Shown: positions 35,535-45,112, counted from the stretch's first letter. The stretch: 64,000 nt of DNA from an uncultured Roseobacter sp. (GCF_947493125.1 NZ_CANLQB010000005.1:248001-312000), one strand, 5' to 3'. Notes: generated from the sequence alone by a model not told the origin. Numbers and translations: made by a program.

Positions 35535-37736
35535 TCAGGCCGCGGCTTTGGCCTGGCCGAAGCGGCCATAGAAGCTCTGGCCTTTGGCCGCCATGTCCCG
35601 CAACAGATCTGGGCATTTGAACCGGTCGCCAAACGCCTCGGTGAGCTGGTCGCAGCGGTCGGCGGCATAAGGCGCGCCGATCATGTCGAGCCAGCTGAGC
35701 GGGCCACCGGACCAGGGCGCAAAGCCCCAGCCGAGGATCGCACCCACGTCGCCCTCGCGGATGTCCATGAGCACGCCTTCCTCCAGGGCGCGCACAGCTT
35801 CGAGCGACTGCGCGAAGAGCAGGCGGTGCTGCACATCTGTGAGCGCGGGCTGCTCCTGTGCCGTGGGGTACTGTGCGCTCAGCCCATCCCAGAGCCCCTG
35901 GCGTTTGCCCTTTTCATCATAGCTGTAGAACCCGGCGTTGGACTTGCGGCCCAGACGCCCGAGGTCTTCCATCCAGAAGATCACCTCATCGACGGCGCCG
36001 TCCGGGTAGGCATCGCCCATGGCGGATTTGGTCGCCCGCGCGATCTTGGCGCCCAGGTCGATGGAGGTTTCATCGACCAGCTGCAGCGGCCCCAGCGGCA
36101 TGCCGACGAGGCGCGCGGCGTTCTCGATCAGCGCAGGCTCGACCCCTTCGGCGACCATGCGGATGCCTTCGTTGATGTAAGGGATGATGCAGCGGTTGGC
36201 GTAGAAGAAGCGCGCGTCGTTGACCACAATCGGTGTCTTGCGGATCTGGCGCACGTAGTCGAGCGCCTTGGCCACGGCGCGGTCGCCCGTCTCCTTGCCC
36301 TTGATGATCTCGACCAGCAGCATCTTTTCCACCGGCGAAAAGAAGTGGATGCCGATGAACTGATCGGCGCGGCGGGACGCCTTGGCCAGCTCGGTGATCG
36401 GCAGGGTGGAGGTGTTGGAGGCAAAGATGCAGTCCTCGCCGATCACCGCTTCGACCCGGTCGGTGATGTCGGCCTTGATCTTCGGGTCTTCGAAGACTGC
36501 CTCGATGATCAGATCGCAGCCCTTGAGCGCGCCCAGATCGGTGGTGGCGGTGATGAGGCTGAGCAACTGGTCCTTCTTCTCGGGCGTGGTTTTCTTGCGC
36601 TGGATGCCCTTGTCCGCGAAACTGGCGGTGTAGGCCTTGCCCTTGTCGGCGGCCTCCTGTGTCTGGTCGATCAAGACGACCTCGATGCCCGCCTGGGCCG
36701 AGACCAGTGCGATTCCCGCGCCCATCATGCCCGCGCCCAGCACGCCAAGCTTCTTGACCTTCTGGTCGGGCACGTCCTGCGGGCGCACAGCACCCTTCTC
36801 CAGCGCCTCCTTGTTGATGAAGAGCGAGCGGATCATCGCCTCGGAGGAGGGATTCATCAGCACGGAGGTGAACCAGCGCGCCTCGATCTTCAGCGCGGTA
36901 TCAAAGGGCACGAGCGCGCCTTCATAGACTGCGGAGAGCAGCGCCTTGGCCGCCGGATAGACCCCTTGGGTCTTGCCGTTGACCATCGCCGAGGCCCCCA
37001 CGAAGGTCATGAAGCCCGCGGGGTGATAGGGCGCGCCGCCGGGCATCTTATAGCCCTTGGCGTCCCAGGGCTTCACCAGATCGGCGTCCTTGGCGCTGAG
37101 CACCCAGTCGCGGGCCGCGGCCATCGGATCGTCGCTGACCTCGTCGATGAGACCTGCGCCCTTGGCCTTGACCGGGTCCACCAGCTTGCCTTCCAAGAGG
37201 AACGGCGAGGCGGCCATCGCGCCCATCTTCCGCACCAGTCGCGTTGTGCCGCCGGCACCCGGAAAGATGCCCACCATGATCTCGGGTAGGCCGATCTTGG
37301 CCTTGGGATTGTTGGCGGCAAAGATGCGGTGGCAGCTGAGCGGCAGCTCCAGCCCGATGCCAAGCGCGGTACCGGGCAGCACGCAGGCGACCGGCTTGCC
37401 GCCCTTCTGCGTCTTGGGGTCCATCCCCGCCAGCTCGATCTTGCGCAGCAGGCGGTGCATGTCCATCACGCCGTCAAAGAGCCCTTTGGCGGGGTTGTCG
37501 CCCGCATCCACCTTCATCTTGGCGATTAGGTTGAGATCCATGCCTCCGGCGAAGGAGCCCTCCTTGCCAGAGGTCAGGATAATGCCCTTCACACCATCGT
37601 CGGCGAGCGCTTCATCCATCAGTGTGTCGATCTGCGCGAGCCCTTCGTAGGACATCACGTTCATGGATTTGCCGGGCACATCCCAGGTGATCGTGGCGAT
37701 TCCGTCGCTGTCGGTTTTCAGTGTAAACTCGGTCAT
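35535..37736 (-). CDS. fadJ: Fatty-acid oxidation multifunctional protein (enoyl-CoA hydratase/3-hydroxyacyl-CoA dehydrogenase)
   Basis: The 733-aa FadB/FadJ-type protein carries out two steps of beta-oxidation. The N-terminal crotonase domain (1-190) has the oxyanion residues in SFAGGMDL and PGTALG and catalytic Glu130 and Glu152 (GLELPLSCH, GLPEIMVGIFPG). The dehydrogenase NAD-binding motif GVLGAGMMGAGIA lies at 331-343, with a downstream His (FIGIHFFSPVEKM). ATG 37736 overlaps the upstream gene by 4 bp. The operon is fadA, NTF2-duplicate, fadJ. Confidence 0.95.
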   Translation of the reverse strand: MTEFTLKTDSDGIATITWDVPGKSMNVMSYEGLAQIDTLMDEALADDGVKGIILTSGKEGSFAGGMDLNLIAKMKVDAGDNPAKGLFDGVMDMHRLLRKIELAGMDPKTQKGGKPVACVLPGTALGIGLELPLSCHRIFAANNPKAKIGLPEIMVGIFPGAGGTTRLVRKMGAMAASPFLLEGKLVDPVKAKGAGLIDEVSDDPMAAARDWVLSAKDADLVKPWDAKGYKMPGGAPYHPAGFMTFVGASAMVNGKTQGVYPAAKALLSAVYEGALVPFDTALKIEARWFTSVLMNPSSEAMIRSLFINKEALEKGAVRPQDVPDQKVKKLGVLGAGMMGAGIALVSAQAGIEVVLIDQTQEAADKGKAYTASFADKGIQRKKTTPEKKDQLLSLITATTDLGALKGCDLIIEAVFEDPKIKADITDRVEAVIGEDCIFASNTSTLPITELAKASRRADQFIGIHFFSPVEKMLLVEIIKGKETGDRAVAKALDYVRQIRKTPIVVNDARFFYANRCIIPYINEGIRMVAEGVEPALIENAARLVGMPLGPLQLVDETSIDLGAKIARATKSAMGDAYPDGAVDEVIFWMEDLGRLGRKSNAGFYSYDEKGKRQGLWDGLSAQYPTAQEQPALTDVQHRLLFAQSLEAVRALEEGVLMDIREGDVGAILGWGFAPWSGGPLSWLDMIGAPYAADRCDQLTEAFGDRFKCPDLLRDMAAKGQSFYGRFGQAKAAA

Positions 37737-38683
37737 GTCCGGGTCCTTTCTTGGATCGTTCGGAGGGTCACCAGAGCCTTGCCGGGCCTGGGGACGTTGT
37801 AGGGAAACCTGTTGTTGGACAGGGAATTGGTGACGGATTTCAGGTACCAGGTGGTGCCTTGGCGTTTCAGCACCATGCGCGATTTGATCGGGCCAAAGAC
37901 GCTGACCTCTCCGGCGTATAGGTCGGTGGCATGATAGCCGCAGATGAGATCGCTTGAGATGAACTCGGCCCGTTCCGCCTGCCGTTCCAGCCGGTCCGCG
38001 TTCCTGTCGCGCATCTCCCGGCGCAGCATGTCGAAGAACGGGCGCACCTCATCCGGTGTCGAAATGATCGTGTCCAGCGATTCCGTGTGCGAGCTGTAGG
38101 GGAACAGCAGACAGCTGCAGTAGGCGTCGAAATCATCCTCGGTATTGGCCTCGGAGAGCTCGTCTATGAAGCTCTGGTAGATGGTCAGCGGGTCGACCGA
38201 TTGCTTGCGCGCATCGGTTTCGGGGGATGCCAGGGCCTCGGGCCGGGCCCCGTCGCGGTGGACCCGGGGGATGTGGATGGGCCAGTGCGGGTTGTCGAGC
38301 ATGCTCTCCACCTCCAGCACCTTCCACAGCCCGTCCTCCCGCAGCAGCACCATGCGGTTGGCATAGCTCTCCACCACCGGCACAGCGTTGTTCAGCGTAT
38401 GGGTCACGTGATGCCCGGCCATGTAGTTCTCGCTCAGGAACTCTGCGTCGGTGGCCAGGCGGACCAGATGCGTGGCCCCGCGCCCCACCAGGGCGTCTCG
38501 GAACGCTGTGAGGCCGATGATCAGGTCCTCGACGGTCTCCACCACGATCTCGGAGCTTTGCGTGCGTTGCAGATGCGGCAGCTTGATCCGCGCCTGCGCC
38601 ACCTCCCAGTCGCCCTCCATCAGGGCGCGGGACAGAATATCCAGCGTCTCCTGATAGACGGTGAGGGCGGTGACGCCGACCAC
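37733..38683 (-). CDS. Two-domain NTF2-like protein within the fad operon
   Basis: The roughly 316-aa protein lies between fadA and fadJ. It consists of two NTF2-like repeats. Repeat 1 has VYQETLDILSRALMEGDW, YMAGHHVTHTL, RMVLLREDGLWKVLEVESM and NPHWPIHIPRV. Repeat 2 has IYQSFIDELSEANTEDDF, LICGYHATDLY, RMVLKRQGTTWYLKSVTNSL and NRFPYNVPRP. No catalytic residue can be placed with confidence. The start is a GTG at 38683, 4 nt after the fadA stop; the 3' end overlaps fadJ by 4 bp (ATGA). Role in beta-oxidation is inferred from coupling only. Confidence 0.8.
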   Translation of the reverse strand: MVGVTALTVYQETLDILSRALMEGDWEVAQARIKLPHLQRTQSSEIVVETVEDLIIGLTAFRDALVGRGATHLVRLATDAEFLSENYMAGHHVTHTLNNAVPVVESYANRMVLLREDGLWKVLEVESMLDNPHWPIHIPRVHRDGARPEALASPETDARKQSVDPLTIYQSFIDELSEANTEDDFDAYCSCLLFPYSSHTESLDTIISTPDEVRPFFDMLRREMRDRNADRLERQAERAEFISSDLICGYHATDLYAGEVSVFGPIKSRMVLKRQGTTWYLKSVTNSLSNNRFPYNVPRPGKALVTLRTIQERTRT

Positions 38684-38687
38684 CGGG

Positions 38688-39899
38688 TTACACCCGCTCG
38701 ATGATGGTGGCCGCCCCCATACCGGAGGCGATGCAGAGCGTGGCAAGGCCCACTTCCTTGTCCGCGCGCTCCATCTCGTCGAGCAGGGTGCCGATGATCA
38801 TGGCACCGGTGGCACCCAGGGGGTGCCCCATGGCGATGGAGCCGCCGTTCACGTTGACCTTGCCATGATCCACATCGAAGGCCTGCATGAAACGCAGCAC
38901 GACGGAGGCGAAGGCTTCGTTGACCTCGAAGAGGTCGATGTCTTTGATATCCATTCCATTATCGGCGAGAATCTTCTCGGTCACGGGCACGGGGCCGGTC
39001 AGCATGATGGTCGGATCGGTGCCGATCTTGGCGGTCGCCTTGATGCGGGCGCGGGGTTTGAGCCCGTGCTTCTCGCCAAACTCCTTCGAGCCGATGAGCA
39101 GCGCGGCTGCGCCGTCCACGATGCCCGAAGAGTTCCCCGCGTGGTGGATGTGGTTGATCTTCTCCAGATGCGGGTACTTCATCAGCGCGACCTTGTCGAA
39201 GCCCGGCATCACCTCGCCCATCGCCTGAAACGCGGGGTTCAGACCGCCCAAGCTCTGCATGTCGGTCTGGGGCCGCATGTATTCGTCATGATCGAGGATC
39301 GGCAGGCCGTTCTGATCCTTGATCTCGATGACGGATTTGGCAAAGCGCTTCTCATCCCAGGCGGCCTTGGCGCGGCGCTGGGATTCCACGGCCAGCTGGT
39401 CTGCGTCGTCCCGCGTGAAGCCGTATTCGGTGGCGATGATGTCGGCGCTGATGCCCTGCGGCACGAAGTACTGCTCCATCGCGATCGACGGATCGACGGC
39501 AATCGCCGCCCCGTCCGAGCCCATGGCCACGCGCCCCATCATCTCGACACCACCGGCGATATAGCCCTCACCCGCGCCGCCTTTGACCTGGTTCGCGGCG
39601 AGGTTCACAGCTTCCATACCGCTTGCGCAGAACCGGTTGATCGCCAGACCCGGGATGCGCTCGTCCAGGTCGGAAGCCAGCACGGCGGACCGCGCGAGGC
39701 AGCCGCCCTGCTCCATCACCTGGGTGACATTGCCCCAGATCACGTCTTCCACCGCGTGACCTTCGAGGTTGTTGCGCGCCTTCACGGCATTCAGCGTCTG
39801 AGCGGAAAGGCGCAGGGCGGTCACCTCGTGCAGGCTGCCGTCCTTGCGGCCCTTGCCGCGCGGGGTGCGCAGGGCGTCATAGATATAGGCGTCGGTCAT
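38688..39899 (-). CDS. fadA: Acetyl-CoA acyltransferase (thiolase)
   Basis: The 403-aa thiolase cleaves 3-ketoacyl-CoA to acetyl-CoA and shortened acyl-CoA. Active Cys91 is in NRFCASGMEAVN, the NEAFAS motif follows, and GHPLGATGA and CIASGMGAA carry the His and second Cys. Start 39899 has AGAAGGAGA upstream. It is the first gene of a three-gene operon with the NTF2-duplicate and fadJ. Confidence 0.96.
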   Translation of the reverse strand: MTDAYIYDALRTPRGKGRKDGSLHEVTALRLSAQTLNAVKARNNLEGHAVEDVIWGNVTQVMEQGGCLARSAVLASDLDERIPGLAINRFCASGMEAVNLAANQVKGGAGEGYIAGGVEMMGRVAMGSDGAAIAVDPSIAMEQYFVPQGISADIIATEYGFTRDDADQLAVESQRRAKAAWDEKRFAKSVIEIKDQNGLPILDHDEYMRPQTDMQSLGGLNPAFQAMGEVMPGFDKVALMKYPHLEKINHIHHAGNSSGIVDGAAALLIGSKEFGEKHGLKPRARIKATAKIGTDPTIMLTGPVPVTEKILADNGMDIKDIDLFEVNEAFASVVLRFMQAFDVDHGKVNVNGGSIAMGHPLGATGAMIIGTLLDEMERADKEVGLATLCIASGMGAATIIERV

Positions 39900-39938
39900 G
39901 TATGTCTCCTTCTCGCGCGTGCTGCGCGGTTCATCGGG

Positions 39939-40577
39939 TCAGGCGCGGTCAGCAGGGCTGCCGGGCATGAGATCGTAGGGGGCTTTCCAGCCCGAGGTCT
40001 TGGACAGGCGCGTGAGCCAGGCATCGATATGCGGCCAGTCGGCACGGTCAAAGCCAAAGGGTTCGGGGTAGTAGAGATATCCGCAGCAGCTGATATCGGC
40101 GTTGCTCACCCCATCGCCCACAACCCAGTCGCGTGCGGCCAGATGATCGTCCAGCACGCCGTAGGCGGCCTTGAGGCGTCCCTGGTTGAAGGCGATCACC
40201 TCTGCGGGGCGTTTGTCCTCCGGCAGAAAGTTCATCAGGAACCGGGTCATGCCGGCCATGGAACTGAGCTTGTGGTTGTCCCAGAGCACCCAACGCAGGA
40301 CCTCGCGCCGCTCGGTTGCGTCCCTGCCGCCGAGCGTGCCGGATTTCTCAGCGACATAGTCCTGAATGACCCCCGACTGCGTCAACCGCAGATCGCCGTC
40401 GACCATGACCGGAGCCTCGCCCATGGCGTTCACCGTCTCGCGGTATTCGGATGTGCGGGTCTCACCGTTGAAGAAATCCACCTTCACCGGCGCCCAATCA
40501 AGGCCGGAAAGCTCCAGCGCGAGCGCTGCCTTGTAGCAATTGCCACTTTCGCCGAAGCAATACAGTCGGATGGTCAT
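39939..40577 (-). CDS. Glutathione S-transferase family protein
   Basis: The 212-aa protein has an N-terminal thioredoxin-fold GST domain (MTIRLYCFGESGNCYKAALAL, then EAPVMVDGDLRLTQSGVIQDYV, where QS is the glutathione gamma-Glu site). The C-terminal helical domain has VGDGVSNADISCCGYLYY. Start ATG 40577; an upstream extension (MRTCASFF) has no resemblance to the family. It lies 39 bp downstream of the fadA 5' side on the same strand, so it may be part of the same transcription unit. Substrate unknown. Confidence 0.85.
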   Translation of the reverse strand: MTIRLYCFGESGNCYKAALALELSGLDWAPVKVDFFNGETRTSEYRETVNAMGEAPVMVDGDLRLTQSGVIQDYVAEKSGTLGGRDATERREVLRWVLWDNHKLSSMAGMTRFLMNFLPEDKRPAEVIAFNQGRLKAAYGVLDDHLAARDWVVGDGVSNADISCCGYLYYPEPFGFDRADWPHIDAWLTRLSKTSGWKAPYDLMPGSPADRA

Positions 40578-40617
40578 ATGTGATCGTCTTTCAGTGCTGG
40601 GGGAGAGATCGGGATTT

Positions 40618-40808
40618 GAGTATTTTTGGAAGAATGAAGCGCAGGTTCGCATCGCTTTGAACGATTTGTTAACTCTGATCGGGTCAGCGTGACGATGCGG
40701 TACAGGCTGGAGAGCCGATGGCCGTGAAGGATGAAGGCGCTTCGGTCGGGATGGCCAACGCCCAAAGGCCGAAGCGTCTTTACGCCTTCATTCTTCGCCA
40801 AATACTCC
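40618..40808. repeat. Inverted pair of family B motifs (GAGTATTT...AATGAAG)
   Basis: Between the GST and acyl-CoA dehydrogenase genes, GAGTATTTTTGG-AAG-AATGAAG (40618-40639) and a reverse-complement copy (40787-40808) flank a hairpin whose arms are GCGCTTCGGTC (40737-40747) and GGCCGAAGCGTC (40767-40778). A third, diverged copy lies at 53257-53280. The copies face each other, as in a pair of transcription-end sites or a small non-autonomous element. Confidence 0.6.
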
Positions 40809-40854
40809 CGCCGGAGGCGTCCCGCCGTGTCAGGCCAAACCGCTGTCTGCCCTG

Positions 40855-42012
40855 TCATAACGCCCTCCCGATCAGCTCTTTCATGATCTCGTTGGTGCCG
40901 CCGTAGATCCGCTGGACCCGCGCGTCAGCCCACATTTCCGCCACCGCATATTCCTGCATGAAGCCGTATCCGCCGTGCAGTTGCACACAGTCGTCAAGCA
41001 CCGCGCATTGCGTATCCGTGAGCCAGTATTTGGCCATCGCCGCCTTTTCCACGGTCAGCGCGCCGCGCAAATGCGCGTCGACGCATTGATCGAGAAAGGC
41101 GCGCGCAACCGTCGTGCGTGTCTTGCACTCCGCCAGCTTGAAGCGGGTGTTCTGGAACTGCGTGAGCGGCCCGCCAAAGGCTTCGCGCTCCTTGCAGTAG
41201 GCGATGGTGCGCTCCACGGCACCTTCCATCGCACCCACGGCGCCACAGGCGATGATCAGCCGCTCCTGCGGCAGCTGCTGCATCATCTGGTAGAAGCCCT
41301 GGCCCTCTTCGCCGCCCAGGATGTTCTCGGGCGGGATCGCGAGGTCATCAAAGAAGAGCTCCGAGGTGTCATTCGCGTGCAGCCCGACCTTCTCCAGATT
41401 GCGCCCGCGGCTGAAGCCTTGCGCGCCATCGGTCTCCAGCATCACCAGCGAGATGCCCTTCGAGCCTTCGCCGGGGTCCGTCTTCGCCGCCACGATGATC
41501 AGGTTCGCGTGCTGGCCGTTGGTGATGAAGGTCTTCTGTCCCGAAAGGCGATAGACGTTCCCGTCCTTCAGCGCGCGGGTTCTGATCGCCTGCACGTCCG
41601 ACCCGGTCGAGGGCTCCGTCATCGCCAGAGCACCCACCAACTCGCCCGAGATCATCTTGGGCAGCCAGCGTGTTTTCTGATCCTCGGTGCCATAGGCCAG
41701 CACGTAATGCGCCACGATCCCGGAGTGGATGCCATGCCCCCAGCTGGCCAGATTGGCCCGCGCCGTCTCGATCAGGATCGCGGCCTCATGGCCGAAATCG
41801 CCACCCGGCCCGCCATAGGCCTCCGGTATGGACGGGCAGAGCAGGCCCAACTCACCGGCTTGGCCCCAGGTCTCACGGTCCATCTGCCCCTGCTTGCGCC
41901 AGCGCTCGAACTGCGGCGCCCACTCGGTGGTGATGAACTGCGCCGTCATCTCCGCAATCATGCGGTGCTCGTCGGTCATCCAACCGGACATGTCACCTTT
42001 TGCATCTGTCAT
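40855..42012 (-). CDS. Acyl-CoA dehydrogenase
   Basis: The 385-aa flavoenzyme introduces the alpha-beta double bond in an acyl-CoA. FAD-binding segments are [14 protein letters not shown] and FITNG; the catalytic Glu375 is in [13 protein letters not shown], the usual position for short/medium/long-chain ACADs. YAYGTEDQ variants ([12 protein letters not shown]) are normal. ATG 42012 follows the 70-aa gene by about 20 bp. Chain length or substrate is not readable. Confidence 0.93.
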   Translation of the reverse strand: MTDAKGDMSGWMTDEHRMIAEMTAQFITTEWAPQFERWRKQGQMDRETWGQAGELGLLCPSIPEAYGGPGGDFGHEAAILIETARANLASWGHGIHSGIVAHYVLAYGTEDQKTRWLPKMISGELVGALAMTEPSTGSDVQAIRTRALKDGNVYRLSGQKTFITNGQHANLIIVAAKTDPGEGSKGISLVMLETDGAQGFSRGRNLEKVGLHANDTSELFFDDLAIPPENILGGEEGQGFYQMMQQLPQERLIIACGAVGAMEGAVERTIAYCKEREAFGGPLTQFQNTRFKLAECKTRTTVARAFLDQCVDAHLRGALTVEKAAMAKYWLTDTQCAVLDDCVQLHGGYGFMQEYAVAEMWADARVQRIYGGTNEIMKELIGRAL

Positions 42013-42033
42013 GCCGCGCCCTCCCCAAAGCGC

Positions 42034-42246
42034 TTACCTCTTGCGGGCATCCAGCTCCGCGTTGAAGAGACCCAACCGGTGGCCGAAGGTCTCTTCATCG
42101 ATCACACTATCGAAATTCTCGAAGAGAAAAGACAGCGCCTCGCCCTCGTCCAGCCCCGCGTCAGCGGAAAACTGTTTCAGCCTGCGATACGCATCCTCGG
42201 TCATGGCGACCGGGACGCGTCGGGTCAGGCGAAACCGTTTCGGCAT
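42034..42246 (-). CDS. Small ribbon-helix-helix-like protein
   Basis: The 70-aa protein has RRVPVAMTEDAYRRLKQFSADAGLDEGEALSFL, broken as a basic strand (RRVPVAM) and two helices, which resembles a ribbon-helix-helix (MetJ/Arc) DNA-binding fold. The C-terminal LFENFDSVIDEETFGHRLG is acidic. GGATCCGC with GAGAGGA precedes ATG 42246. It is immediately upstream of and probably cotranscribed with the acyl-CoA dehydrogenase, so it could be an operon repressor. The fold is a prediction from pattern only. Confidence 0.6.
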   Translation of the reverse strand: MPKRFRLTRRVPVAMTEDAYRRLKQFSADAGLDEGEALSFLFENFDSVIDEETFGHRLGLFNAELDARKR

Positions 42247-42262
42247 GCGGATCCTCTCCGTT

Positions 42263-42293
42263 GGCAGGTGGGGTGGGCTTTCAGGCCACCCCT
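42263..42293 (-). repeat. Family A hairpin repeat, copy adjacent to a stop codon
   Basis: GGCAGGTGGGGTGGGC-TTTCAGG-CCACCCC ends 8 nt from the stop codon of the acyl-CoA dehydrogenase C-terminal family gene. This is the best-preserved copy. Confidence 0.7.
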
Positions 42294-42300
42294 CCCAAGA

Positions 42301-44082
42301 TCAGAAGTTTGCGGCATCCAGCGCCATGACGGTATCCGCGCCGGTCTCGATCCGGCTCAGATGCAGCGCCGTCGCTGGCAGTTGCCGCGCCATGTAATAG
42401 CGCCCGGTGTGCAGCTTGCTCTCATAGAAATCGACATCCGAGGCGCCATTTGCAAGCGCGTCCCTGGCCGCCTTGCCCATCTTCGCCCACATCAGGCCGA
42501 GGCAGACATGCCCGAACATATGCATGAAGTCATAAGAGCCCGAGAGCGCGTTGTTGGGGTTCTTCGTCCCGTTCTGCATGAAGTACATCCCCGCGGCCTG
42601 CAAATCCTTGCTCGCCGTCTTCAGCGGCTCCAGGAACTGCGCGTCAAACGCCGCATCCTGGCCCGCGTTCTCCTTGATGAAGCTCTTCACCAGCTCGAAA
42701 AAGGCCATCACATGCTTGCCGCCGTCCTGAGCAAGTTTGCGGCCCACCAGATCCAGCGCCTGCACGCCGTTGGCGCCTTCGTAGATCATGGCAATTCGGG
42801 CGTCGCGCGCGAACTGCGACATGCCCCATTCCTCGATATAGCCGTGCCCGCCATAGACCTGCTGCGCCTTCACGGTCATGTCATAGCCCTGATCCGTCAG
42901 GAAACCCTTGATCACCGGGGTCAGCAGCGAGACCAGCCCATCCGCGTCTGCGTCCCCTCCGCGATGCGCGGCGTCGATCATCGTCGCCCCCCAGAGGATG
43001 AAGGCGCGCGCGCCTTCGGCAAAGCTCTTCTGATCCATCAGGCTGCGGCGGATATCGGGGTGTACGATCAGCGGGTCGGCGGGGCCTTCGGGGTTTTTCA
43101 CGCCCGTCACATCGCGGCCTTGCAGACGGTCCTTGGCGTAATCCAGCGCGTTCTGATATGCGGCCTCGGCCTGGCTCACGCCCTGCATGCCCACACCCAG
43201 ACGCGCCTCGTTCATCATGGTGAACATCGCGCGCATGCCCTTATGCTCCTCGCCGAGCAGGTAGCCTGTTGCGCCGTCGTAGTTCATCACGCAGGTGGAG
43301 TTGCCGTGGATGCCCATTTTCTCTTCGATCTTGCCGACGGCCACGCCATTGCGCGCGCCCAGGGTGCCATCGTCGTTGACGCATATTTTTGGAACAATGA
43401 AGAGCGACACGCCCTTAATTCCCTCAGGTGCGCCGGTGATCTTGGCCAAAACAAGATGAATGATGTTCTCGGACATGTCGTGCTCACCGGCGGAGATGAA
43501 GATCTTCTGCCCGGTGATCTTGTAGCTGCCATCGCCCTGCGGCTCGGCCTTGGTGCGCATGAGGCCCAGATCGGTGCCGCAATGCGGCTCGGTGAGGTTC
43601 ATGGTGCCGGTCCAGTCGCAGGCGACCATCTTGGGCAAATAGGTCTGCTTCTGCGCCTCCGTCCCATGCGCAAGGATCGCCGAGGCCGCGCCATGGGTCA
43701 GGCCCTGGTACATGGTGAAGGCCATGTTCGCGCCCGAGAACATCTCGCCCACGGCGGTGCCGATCACGTAAGGCATGTTCTGTCCGCCGTATTCCTCGGG
43801 CATGTCGAGCCCGGGCCAGCCGCCTTCCTTGATCTGCTCGAACGCCTCCTTGAAGCCGGTCGGCGTGCGCACCACCCCGTTCTCGAGGGTGCAGCCTTCG
43901 GTGTCGCCCACCACGTTGAGGGGGGCCAGAACGTCGGAGCTCAGCTTGCCCGCCTCTTCGAGGATGGCCGAGGTGAAGTCAGCCTCCAGCTCGTCATAGC
44001 CGGGAATGCTCTGCTCGGTCACCTTCAGCACATCGTGCAGAACGAATTGCATGTCTTTGGTCGGGGCGGTGTAGCGGGGCAT
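42301..44082 (-). CDS. DmdC-like acyl-CoA dehydrogenase (3-methylmercaptopropionyl-CoA dehydrogenase family)
   Basis: The 593-aa flavoenzyme is of the long DmdC/FadE-type architecture, with N-terminal [19 protein letters not shown], an ACAD core with [14 protein letters not shown], and a catalytic Glu435 in [12 protein letters not shown]. This position corresponds to the active-site Glu in DmdC. A C-terminal extension ends NF. A DMSP or fatty-acid role cannot be separated on sequence. The gene contains a family B-like motif inside the coding sequence (43381-43402) that encodes IVPKIC. ATG 44082 lies near the end of the MerR gene upstream. Confidence 0.9.
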   Translation of the reverse strand: MPRYTAPTKDMQFVLHDVLKVTEQSIPGYDELEADFTSAILEEAGKLSSDVLAPLNVVGDTEGCTLENGVVRTPTGFKEAFEQIKEGGWPGLDMPEEYGGQNMPYVIGTAVGEMFSGANMAFTMYQGLTHGAASAILAHGTEAQKQTYLPKMVACDWTGTMNLTEPHCGTDLGLMRTKAEPQGDGSYKITGQKIFISAGEHDMSENIIHLVLAKITGAPEGIKGVSLFIVPKICVNDDGTLGARNGVAVGKIEEKMGIHGNSTCVMNYDGATGYLLGEEHKGMRAMFTMMNEARLGVGMQGVSQAEAAYQNALDYAKDRLQGRDVTGVKNPEGPADPLIVHPDIRRSLMDQKSFAEGARAFILWGATMIDAAHRGGDADADGLVSLLTPVIKGFLTDQGYDMTVKAQQVYGGHGYIEEWGMSQFARDARIAMIYEGANGVQALDLVGRKLAQDGGKHVMAFFELVKSFIKENAGQDAAFDAQFLEPLKTASKDLQAAGMYFMQNGTKNPNNALSGSYDFMHMFGHVCLGLMWAKMGKAARDALANGASDVDFYESKLHTGRYYMARQLPATALHLSRIETGADTVMALDAANF

Positions 44083-44120
44083 CGTGTCTCTCTCTCCCTG
44101 AACGCGTGATGGCGTGTGTC

Positions 44121-44522
44121 TTATTCAGCGGCGCTGCGGGGCGCGCGCAGGGAGGTCAGCATCTCTTCCCCCCACTTCAACTGTTCGGTCAGCTCGGCGA
44201 TGGCCTCGTTCAGCGCGTCACGCTGGCTGACCAGATCGGCCAGCCGCTCGCGGGCCACCTCATAGGTGCGCTCCAGCTGGGTCTGCTGCTGGTCGCCCAT
44301 GTCGTAGAGATCCAGCAACTGGCGGATTTCCTCCAGGCTGAAGCCGAATTTCTTGCCGCGCAGGATCAGCTTGAGCCGAGCCCGGTCGCGGCGGGTAAAG
44401 AGACGTTTCTGCCCTTCGCGGATCGGGAACAGAAGCTCCTTCGATTCGTAGAACCGCAGGGTGCGGGGTGTCACCTCGAAGGCATCGCACATCTCGCGGA
44501 TGGTCATGATTTCATCGGTCAT
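44121..44522 (-). CDS. MerR-family transcriptional regulator (LiuR-like), copy 1
   Basis: The 133-aa regulator has an N-terminal winged helix ([36 protein letters not shown]), a wing-linked [11 protein letters not shown], and a C-terminal coiled coil ([28 protein letters not shown]). It lacks the Cys ligands of metal-sensing MerRs, which fits the acyl-CoA degradation MerRs of the LiuR kind. Start ATG 44522 ([10 protein letters not shown]). It is next to acyl-CoA dehydrogenase genes, which it probably regulates. Confidence 0.9.
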   Translation of the reverse strand: MTDEIMTIREMCDAFEVTPRTLRFYESKELLFPIREGQKRLFTRRDRARLKLILRGKKFGFSLEEIRQLLDLYDMGDQQQTQLERTYEVARERLADLVSQRDALNEAIAELTEQLKWGEEMLTSLRAPRSAAE

Positions 44523-44587
44523 CGTGTCAACTCTTCTCACATCGGAACGCGGCACAAATATGAACTGGGGGTCCAGCTACAACACGA

Positions 44588-44605
44588 GGTAACGTTTACG
44601 TAACC
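44588..44605. promoter_or_regulatory. LiuR-like DNA box between the two MerR genes
   Basis: GGTAACGTTTACGTAACC contains two ACGT cores spaced as in MerR-type boxes, 65 bp upstream of MerR copy 1. It resembles motifs reported for LiuR/PsrA-type regulators of branched-chain amino acid and fatty-acid degradation, as I recall them. It probably serves autoregulation. Confidence 0.5.
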
Positions 44606-44737
44606 CGAACGTCACGTCACTTTGGCACCTGTCATTGCGGAAGCCCAGAGGCACGTGGCGTCACATTGCTGACGCGTGGGGCGTCGCGCGCCCGATGTGC
44701 GAGAATCCGCCCGTACGAGCGGTTTGGATGCCAGGTT

Positions 44738-45112
44738 TCAGCTCTTGCCGATCTCTCCGGCCACAGAATCGCGCAGGTCCTGCAGCTCCTGCATGGCCTC
44801 GTCGAGCTGGCGGCGCTGCTCGGCCAGCTCCTTCAGCTGCCCATCGGCCAGCTCCACCCAGGCCTCCATCTGTGCCGACGTGCCCTCGTTCTCATAGATC
44901 AGCAGCCATTGCCGGATGTCTTCCAGCTGAAAGCCGAACTTGCGTCCCCGCAGGATCAGTTTCATGCGGGCGCGTTCTCGCGGACCGTAAAAGCGCGCGC
45001 GCCCCTCCCGGTCCGGCTGGAGCAATTCGATGTATTCGTAATACCGGAGTGTCCGCGGCGTTACGTCGAATTCGGTGCACATTTCTTTGAACGTCAGGCG
45101 CTGGTCTGCCAT
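44738..45112 (-). CDS. MerR-family transcriptional regulator, copy 2
   Basis: The 124-aa regulator (MADQRLTFKEMCTEFDVTPRTLRYYEYIELL) is a paralog of the copy at 44121-44522: same domain order, same RGRKFGFQLEDIRQ-like helix, and a C-terminal coiled coil. No metal-ligand Cys. GGGAGAGA precedes ATG 45112. Tandem with copy 1; divergent from the thioesterase operon at 45246. Confidence 0.9.
   Translation of the reverse strand: MADQRLTFKEMCTEFDVTPRTLRYYEYIELLQPDREGRARFYGPRERARMKLILRGRKFGFQLEDIRQWLLIYENEGTSAQMEAWVELADGQLKELAEQRRQLDEAMQELQDLRDSVAGEIGKS

Noticed and set aside
32189-44082. A DMSP demethylation (dmdBC) cluster
   Set aside because: DmdB-like and DmdC-like genes are 10 kb apart, and neither dmdA nor dmdD is present, so a dedicated pathway is not supported.
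40975-44109. Long open frame antisense to two acyl-CoA dehydrogenase genes
   Set aside because: Both opposite genes are secure; this is a high-GC shadow frame.
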